From a bacterium UBP9_UBA1432 (GTDB lineage Bacteria > Vulcanimicrobiota > Xenobia > Xenobiales > Xenobiaceae), in assembly GCA_002329445.1 (NCBI GenBank), contig DCTU01000149.1:10982-19882 (forward strand): a DNA stretch of 8,901 bases, in the 5' to 3' direction. Both the position numbers and the translations under genes were made by a program. The stretch's first letter is position 1. The number at the start of each line of letters is the position of its first letter. The notes under the pieces are model-generated. The model saw only the letters and a list, made by a program, of their open reading frames with translations. It searched no databases and had not been told where the DNA came from. This document shows, one piece after another, positions 1 to 5,401 of the stretch.

Positions 1-1530
1 CGACTGCAGGGCCTGCTGGCCGAGACCCGAGGGAGGCTGCGTTCCTGCCTGCCCGCCTCGGTGGCCGTGCAGACCCGCATCGAACCGGGAGTCGGTCCGG
101 TCCGGGTGGACCCGGAGGCCCTGGCCGGAGTGCTGGTCGCCCTGGTTCGCGGGGCCGAGCGGCAGGGGGGCGTCCTGACGTTGGCCCTGGATCAGGTCTT
201 GCTGGCCAGCCAGGAAGCCTCCCCCCTGGCCCTGGCGGCCGGCGCCTACGCCCGCCTGGAGGTGACCGACACGGGCCTGGAGGTGGACGAAGCGGATGTC
301 CCGCGCCTGCTGGAGCCCCTGCTGCCCCCGCCGGGGCCGGACGCTGCGACGCCGGGCGAGGGGGTCGTGGAGGTCGAGGGGCTCCCAAGCCGGGGAACCG
401 CCTTGCGATTCTACCTGCCCCTCTGCCTGGAACCCTCGCCGCAGTTCCCGGCCGACCCCTTGCCTCCCTCGCCGAGGTGCTCGCGGAAGAGCGAAAGGAT
501 CCTCTTCGTCGATGATGAGGGAGCCCTGGCCCGGATGGGGGCTCGCGTCCTGGGGCGCCTGGGGTATCGGGTGGTGGAATCGGTCGATCCGCAGGCCGCC
601 TTGGAGGAGTTCCTGCGGGACCCCCGGGATTGGGACCTGGTGGTCACCGACCAGAGCATGCCGGGCATGACCGGGGCTCGGCTGGTGGCCGAGATCCGAC
701 GCCTGCGCCCCGACCTGCCGGCCGTGCTGTGTGCAGGTTCTTCGCGGGGGTTGGATCAGGGCGACCCCGAGGTGGCGGGGTTCGACGAGTTCCTCTTCAA
801 GCCCGTTTCGGCGGAGGTGATGGGGGAGGTGGTGCGGCGCGTCCTGGATCAGGGAGTCCGGAGCGCCGCGCAGGCGAACCCTTCCGGACCTGCTTCCGGC
901 CAGCCGGAGTCCCAGGCGCCCGATCAAGCCGCAGGCGGGCTGGACCTGGCCGAAGGACTCTCCCGGGTGATGGGAGACGAAGAGCTCTATCAGGACCTCC
1001 TGGCGCGTTTCGTGGCCTCGCATCGCCAGGCCGCCCACCGGATCCGCTCGGCCTGGCACACGGGCGACCTGACGAAGGCTGCCGACCTGGCCCACGGGCT
1101 GAAAGGGGTCTCCAGCACGCTGGGGGCCACGGGGGTCTCGTCGCTGGCGGCCCGGCTCGAAGAGTCCTTCTGGGCTGGGGGCGACACCGCGACGGTCGAA
1201 CCCACCCTGGAGAGCCTCGAAGAGGCGCTGGCCGAGGTCTCTCGGGCCATCCAGGCGCATTTGCCGGAGGGGGGGCGCTCGACCAGGGCGGGCCTCGATC
1301 TGAACCGCTTCGAGGCCGTGTGTCGTCAACTGGAGCAGTACCTCAAGGACAGCGACCCTGAAGCCGGCAGCCTGTTCACCCGCGAGGCGGCCCTCTTCGA
1401 GGCAGCGCTGGGATCCGACCATGCCGCCCTGCAGCGGTCCATCCGCGACTTCGATTACGATGAGGCCCTGGCCCGGCTCCCGGATGCGCTGCGTCGGGCC
1501 GGCCGACCCGTGCCGGAGGACAAAGAGTGA
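1..1530 (+). CDS. Hybrid histidine kinase, C-terminal part (degenerate HATPase - REC - Hpt), 5'-truncated by window
   Basis: The frame is open from base 1 (509 visible codons, numbered from there), so the GTG at 61 is not the true start. Residues about 1-140 resemble a HATPase_c domain: an N-box-like helix near 44-55, a DTG at 90-92 and a closing GTALRFYLPL stretch. It is eroded: both N-box asparagines are replaced (A47, G51), the second G of DxGxG is E94, and the ATP-lid glycine motif and following helix are missing. Residues about 164-275 are a receiver with D171/D172, phospho-acceptor D217 and K267, but Ala245 where Thr/Ser is usual. Residues about 310-425 are an Hpt domain with H365 in AHGLKG. 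The last ~75 residues resemble the helical tail found after Hpt in other hybrid kinases. Any sensor and HisKA domains lie outside the window. By family it should pass phosphate between His and Asp in the cytoplasm. Its ability to autophosphorylate is doubtful (inference). It is translationally coupled to the HD-GYP gene. Confidence 0.88.
   Translation, partial: RLQGLLAETRGRLRSCLPASVAVQTRIEPGVGPVRVDPEALAGVLVALVRGAERQGGVLTLALDQVLLASQEASPLALAAGAYARLEVTDTGLEVDEADVPRLLEPLLPPPGPDAATPGEGVVEVEGLPSRGTALRFYLPLCLEPSPQFPADPLPPSPRCSRKSERILFVDDEGALARMGARVLGRLGYRVVESVDPQAALEEFLRDPRDWDLVVTDQSMPGMTGARLVAEIRRLRPDLPAVLCAGSSRGLDQGDPEVAGFDEFLFKPVSAEVMGEVVRRVLDQGVRSAAQANPSGPASGQPESQAPDQAAGGLDLAEGLSRVMGDEELYQDLLARFVASHRQAAHRIRSAWHTGDLTKAADLAHGLKGVSSTLGATGVSSLAARLEESFWAGGDTATVEPTLESLEEALAEVSRAIQAHLPEGGRSTRAGLDLNRFEAVCRQLEQYLKDSDPEAGSLFTREAALFEAALGSDHAALQRSIRDFDYDEALARLPDALRRAGRPVPEDKE
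1515..1519 (+). promoter_or_regulatory. Ribosome binding site inside the upstream gene, for the HD-GYP GTG start
   Basis: GGAGG lies 7 bases before the GTG at 1527. The GTG overlaps the upstream TGA (GTGA at 1527-1530). This supports the GTG start, which opens a receiver domain of normal length, and suggests translational coupling of the two genes. Confidence 0.7.
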
Positions 1531-2699
1531 GCAGCCCCGAGCCAGGAAACGGGACCCGGGCGGACGGAACCCGACCGCTGGTCCTGGTGGTGGACGACAC
1601 GCCGGACAACCTGGCCTTTCTCAGCGGTCTCCTGAAGCGGGACTATCGCGTCCGGGTGGCCAACAGCGGAGAGAAGGCCCTGCGCCTGGCCCGGATGAGT
1701 CCGCCTCCCGACCTGATCCTGCTGGACATCGTGATGGTCGGAATGGATGGGTACGACGTCTGCCGGCGCCTGAAGGTGGATCCCAGCACCCGCCACATCC
1801 CCATCATCTTCCTGACCGCCCGGGGCACCATGGAGGACGAGAGGTTCGGCCTGGAGCTGGGCGCAGCCGACTACATCGCAAAGCCGATCAGCCCCCCGAT
1901 CCTCATGGCGAGGGTCCGCGCCCAACTCAGCCTGAAGCTGGCGGCAGACTTCCTGCGCGACAAGAACGAGTTCCTGGAAGAGGAGGTCAACCGGCGCACG
2001 CGCGAGGTGGTGACCATCCAGGAGGTCACCATCCTGGCGCTGGCCGGTCTGGCCGAGACCCGGGACACGGACACCGGAAACCACCTGCGCCGAACCCAGC
2101 GCTTCGTGGCGGCCCTGGCCCGGAAGATGAAGGATCATCCCCGCTTCCGCGACTACCTGACGCCTCAGAACATCGAGCTTCTCTACAAGACGGCTCCTCT
2201 GCACGACATCGGGAAGGTGGGGGTCCCCGACCGGATCCTCTTGAAGCCCGGTACCCTGACCCCGGAAGAGTTCGAGATCATGAAGCAGCACACGGTCCTG
2301 GGCTGGGACGCCCTGGAGAAGGCGGAGCGCTCGGTCGGGGCCGACGTGGCCTTCCTCAAGACGGCCAAGGAGATCGCCCTGTGTCACCAGGAGAAGTGGG
2401 ATGGGACCGGCTATCCCCAGGGCCTGCTCGGAGAGGCCATCCCCATCTCGGCGCGCTTGATGGCGGTGGCAGACGTGTATGACGCCCTGACCAGCCGCCG
2501 GGTCTACAAGGACGCCTACGCGCACGAGATCGCCGTGCAGATCATCGAGGAGGGGCGGAGTCGGCACTTCGACCCCGATCTGGTGGACGGCTTCCTGGAA
2601 ATCCAGGAGGAGTTCCGGGAAATCGCCGTGTGCTATCCCGACACGGCAGGCGACCTGGCCCGCAAGGCGGACTATCGGGCCCAGGCCGTGGAGGGCTGA
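1527..2699 (+). CDS. Two-component response regulator, REC-HD-GYP (RpfG-type cyclic-di-GMP phosphodiesterase)
   Basis: This is a 390-residue cytoplasmic regulator predicted to hydrolyse cyclic di-GMP when its receiver is phosphorylated. The receiver (about 17-130) is complete: acidic pair D23/D24, phospho-acceptor D67, T97 and K119. A charged, probably helical linker (about 132-165) leads into an HD-GYP domain (about 168-375). Visible signatures are H186, H226-D227 in LHDIGKVGVPD, H255, the GYP at 295-297 in KWDGTGYP, and D316 in ADVYDAL. The length and order match the RpfG-like family. Residue 288 is Gln where the commonest motif is HHExxDGxGYP, and residue 182 is Asp where Glu is frequent. 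These changes may alter metal binding but do not by themselves argue for inactivity. The gene overlaps the Hpt-containing hybrid kinase by 4 bases, which makes that protein its likely phosphodonor. The stop lies 3 bases from the stop of the convergent kinase gene. Family assignment is firm; activity is inferred. Confidence 0.95.
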   Translation: MSSPEPGNGTRADGTRPLVLVVDDTPDNLAFLSGLLKRDYRVRVANSGEKALRLARMSPPPDLILLDIVMVGMDGYDVCRRLKVDPSTRHIPIIFLTARGTMEDERFGLELGAADYIAKPISPPILMARVRAQLSLKLAADFLRDKNEFLEEEVNRRTREVVTIQEVTILALAGLAETRDTDTGNHLRRTQRFVAALARKMKDHPRFRDYLTPQNIELLYKTAPLHDIGKVGVPDRILLKPGTLTPEEFEIMKQHTVLGWDALEKAERSVGADVAFLKTAKEIALCHQEKWDGTGYPQGLLGEAIPISARLMAVADVYDALTSRRVYKDAYAHEIAVQIIEEGRSRHFDPDLVDGFLEIQEEFREIAVCYPDTAGDLARKADYRAQAVEG

Positions 2700-2702
2700 G
2701 CC

Positions 2703-5309
2703 TCAGGGCTGGTCCAGGACCTCACGGACCTTGCGGACCAGGTCCTCGGCGGCAAAGGGCTTGCTGATGAAGCGACCTCTCCACTCCGGCAATCCAGTGT
2801 TCGAGGCTGACGGGGCCGAGTAGCCTGACATGAACAGGACCTTGAGCTCGTGGTGGGTCCGGGCCAGATCCCGGGCAAAGTCCGTCCCCTTCATGCCCGG
2901 CATCACCACGTCCGTCAACACCAGGTCCAGTCGCCCGGAGTGTCCCTGCAGGACGCTCCGCGCATCCTGGGCGCTCTCCGCCAGGAGGACCGAGTAGCCG
3001 GCGGCGCTGAGGACCCGCCGGGCCAGGTTGCGGACCGCGCGTTCATCCTCCACCACCAGGATGGTCTCTGCCCCCTCGGGCAGCGCGTGGGCCTCGGCAC
3101 CGGGCGGCCTCTCCAGGATGGCCGAGAGCAGCCGGGGCAGCCAGACCCGGAAGCTGGTGCCCTGGCCCGGAAGGCTCTGGATCTCGACGGCCCCGCCGCT
3201 CTGCCGGACAATCCCGTACACCGTGGGGAGCCCCAGGCCGGTCCCCTTCTCCTTGGTGGTGAAGAAGGGCTCGAAGACCCGGGCCAGGGTCTCTTCGTCC
3301 ATGCCGATGCCCGTGTCCTGGATGGTCAAGGTCACGTAGGGCCCGGGGGCCACCCCCAACCGGGCGGCCCGTTCCTCTTCCAGGGAGGCGTTGGCGGTCT
3401 TCATGGTCAGCCTGCCGCCTTCGGGCATCGCATCCCGGGCGTTGACCACCAGGTTCATGATCACCTGTTCGATCTGGTTGGGATCCGCCAGGGTCAGGCC
3501 CAGCTCCGGGGCGAATTCGTGGACGAACTCGACGTCCTCGCCCAGGATCCGCAGCAGCATCTTGCGGAACTCGGCCAGGATCAGGTTGAGCGAGAGGACC
3601 TTGGGCTGCAGCATCTGCTTGCGGCTGAAGGCCAGCAACTGACGCACCAGGGCGGCCGCGCGCTCGCCGGCCTTGCGGACCTCCAGGAGGTCTTCGTGCA
3701 GAGGCGACCCTTCCGGGGCGGATTCCAGGGCGAAGCCGGTGTAGCTGAGGATCACCGACAGCAGGTTGTTGAAGTCGTGGGCGATCCCCCCGGCCAGGCC
3801 GCCGACGGCCTCCATGCGCTGGGAGGCTCGGAGCTGCTCTTCCAGCCGGGTCTTCTCCTCCTCCGAGCGCTTCTTCTCGGTGATGTCCTGCAGCAGGCCC
3901 GAGACGACCTGAGGTCCAGACCCGGTCTGTCGGGGACTGGCCAGTCCTCGCAGCCAGCGGACCTCGCCGTCGGGCCTTTGGATCCGGCAGGAGAAATCCC
4001 ACTTGGAACCGGTCATCAGGGTTCTTTCGAAACCCTGGACCACCTGGGGGCGGTCCTCGGGAAGGATCTGCTGCAGGAAGTCCTGGTAGGTCCAGCGGGA
4101 AGGTGGGGAGTCGTGGCCCAGGATGCGGTCATATTCCAGGGTCCGCAGGATCGAGCGGTCGGCCAGGTTCAGGGTCCAGGCCCCGGTGTGGGTGGCCTCC
4201 AGGGCCATCTGCAGGTTGGCCTCGCTCTCGAAGCGGGCGGCCTCGGCGTGCTTGCGGGCGGTGATGTCGTGGCCGTAGAGGTTGGCCCGCCCCTCCGAGA
4301 CCAGCGGACACACGGTCATCTCGTAGACCCGATCCGGAAGCAGCAGCTCCACCTGCAGGACCTGGTCGCGTTCGATGGCCTGGGCCACCAGGAGGGCCTG
4401 CTCCTCCGGGAGCCTGGTGCCGGGGTGACAGGCCCAGTGCCGCAGCAGGGGAGCCGAGCTGGCGTTGGCGTAGAGCAGCGTGCCGTCGACCGAGGCCCGC
4501 AGGACCGGGGAGGGATTCTCCTCGGGGAAGCGCGAGAGGCTCTCGAGTTCGGCCTGCGCCCGGCGCAGCCCCGAGAGGTCCCGGAAGACCCCCTGGATGA
4601 CCCTCCGGTCCCCCATCTGGAAGGAGCTGGCGCTGACCGTCACCGGGATCTGGCGTCCGTCGCGGGCCAGAAGGACCGTCTCGGCGTCGCGGGTTCGGCC
4701 GGCCGCGACGTGGCGAGAGAACTCGCTGGTGAAGACGCCTTGCGGGGGGTGCAGGGCGGCCCGGTCGATGCCGATCAGCTCCTGGCGGGAACGACCCAGC
4801 AACCGCTCGGCGGCCTTGTTGGCGTCCAGGATGGTCTCGGTCTGGACATCGGCGATCAGGATCGCGTCGCTGGCATCCTCGAACAGGATGCGATAGCGCG
4901 TCGCGCTCTGGGCCAGAGAGCGGGCGATGCGCGTCCTCTGGGCGGCGAGGTGGATTCGGCGATGCAGGGCCCCGGCGCTGAGCTGGCTGATGAGCAGGTG
5001 GTCCAGGGCCCCGGCGCGGATCCACGCCAGGGCGGCCTGGTCGTCCTCATGCCCCGCCAGGACCACCACCTGGACCATGTGCCCCGCGGCCTGGAGCGCC
5101 TCGATGGCTTGCGGGCCTTCCGCCTCCGCGAGCTGCGGGTTCAGCAGGACCACGTCGATGGCCTGGTCCTCCAGGCAGGCCAGGGCCCCGGAGAGGGTCT
5201 GCACGTGCACCGGCTCGGCCAGGGGAACCCGGCGCAGCAGCTCGTGCACCAGCCGGGCGTCCTCGGGGGTTCCTTCAACCAGAAGGACCCGGATCGTCTG
5301 GGTGCTCAT
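2703..5309 (-). CDS. Hybrid sensor histidine kinase: pseudo-REC - PAS - PAS - PAS - HisKA - HATPase_c - REC
   Basis: This is an 868-residue protein with no visible membrane segment or signal peptide, so probably a cytoplasmic sensor. Residues about 5-120 have a receiver fold but lack the active site: E12-G13 replaces the acidic pair, N57 the phospho-Asp, A85 the Thr and I107 the Lys. PAS-like domains follow at about 135-250, 258-350 and 361-478, the last with the look of a PAS_3 fold. A short charged helix (about 478-497) leads to HisKA with H511 in GGIAHDFNN. The ATPase domain is complete: N619 and N623, DTGIG at 665-669, EPFFTTK, GTGLGL at 689-694. The C-terminal receiver has E754/D755, D800 in LTDVVMPGM, S828 and K850. 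It should autophosphorylate at H511 and pass phosphate to D800; it has no Hpt of its own. The ATG at 5309 was chosen because the receiver-like fold begins there. The frame stays open for 97 further codons, but these are Pro/Arg-rich, run over the neighbouring gene's end and resemble a shadow reading. An in-frame ATG at 5333 is the alternative. Confidence 0.93.
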   Translation of the reverse strand: MSTQTIRVLLVEGTPEDARLVHELLRRVPLAEPVHVQTLSGALACLEDQAIDVVLLNPQLAEAEGPQAIEALQAAGHMVQVVVLAGHEDDQAALAWIRAGALDHLLISQLSAGALHRRIHLAAQRTRIARSLAQSATRYRILFEDASDAILIADVQTETILDANKAAERLLGRSRQELIGIDRAALHPPQGVFTSEFSRHVAAGRTRDAETVLLARDGRQIPVTVSASSFQMGDRRVIQGVFRDLSGLRRAQAELESLSRFPEENPSPVLRASVDGTLLYANASSAPLLRHWACHPGTRLPEEQALLVAQAIERDQVLQVELLLPDRVYEMTVCPLVSEGRANLYGHDITARKHAEAARFESEANLQMALEATHTGAWTLNLADRSILRTLEYDRILGHDSPPSRWTYQDFLQQILPEDRPQVVQGFERTLMTGSKWDFSCRIQRPDGEVRWLRGLASPRQTGSGPQVVSGLLQDITEKKRSEEEKTRLEEQLRASQRMEAVGGLAGGIAHDFNNLLSVILSYTGFALESAPEGSPLHEDLLEVRKAGERAAALVRQLLAFSRKQMLQPKVLSLNLILAEFRKMLLRILGEDVEFVHEFAPELGLTLADPNQIEQVIMNLVVNARDAMPEGGRLTMKTANASLEEERAARLGVAPGPYVTLTIQDTGIGMDEETLARVFEPFFTTKEKGTGLGLPTVYGIVRQSGGAVEIQSLPGQGTSFRVWLPRLLSAILERPPGAEAHALPEGAETILVVEDERAVRNLARRVLSAAGYSVLLAESAQDARSVLQGHSGRLDLVLTDVVMPGMKGTDFARDLARTHHELKVLFMSGYSAPSASNTGLPEWRGRFISKPFAAEDLVRKVREVLDQP

Positions 5310-5322
5310 CGGTCCGCCACGG

Positions 5323-5329
5323 CCTCCTT
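5323..5329 (-). promoter_or_regulatory. Probable ribosome binding site of the hybrid kinase gene
   Basis: AAGGAGG on the minus strand is the only strong Shine-Dalgarno match in the 92-base gap. It lies 13 bases before the ATG at 5309, longer than ideal, and no alternative in-frame start lies between. The upstream ATG at 5333 has only a weaker GGAAG about 12 bases before it. Confidence 0.5.
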
Positions 5330-5351
5330 GCATCTGGCGGAGGGTCTTCCC

Positions 5352-5397
5352 GATCCGCGGGGGCAGAATCCTCCTGCTCCGGGCGCGTAGGCGGATC
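5352..5397 (-). other. Possible hairpin in the 92-base gap between the 855-residue protein gene and the kinase gene
   Basis: Perfect 7-base arms (GATCCGC at 5352-5358, GCGGATC at 5391-5397) enclose a second inverted repeat (5360-5366 against 5374-5380, one mismatch). No U-tract follows on either strand, so it is not a standard intrinsic terminator. In GC-rich DNA such pairing can arise by chance. No promoter could be recognised in the gap. Confidence 0.25.
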
Positions 5398-5401
5398 CGT
5401 C

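Noticed and set aside
61..63. GTG at 61 as the start of the first gene
   Set aside because: The frame is open to base 1 and the preceding residues continue the lead-in to the ATPase-like domain, so the gene begins outside the window.
1455..2567. 370-codon open frame on the minus strand opposite the HD-GYP gene
   Set aside because: The plus strand carries a complete REC-HD-GYP protein; the minus reading has no recognisable motif.
2850..5390. 846-codon open frame on the plus strand opposite the three-PAS kinase
   Set aside because: It is a shadow of a high-GC gene: low-complexity Gly/Gln/Val/Asp/His-rich reading with no domain, opposite a gene with complete kinase motifs.
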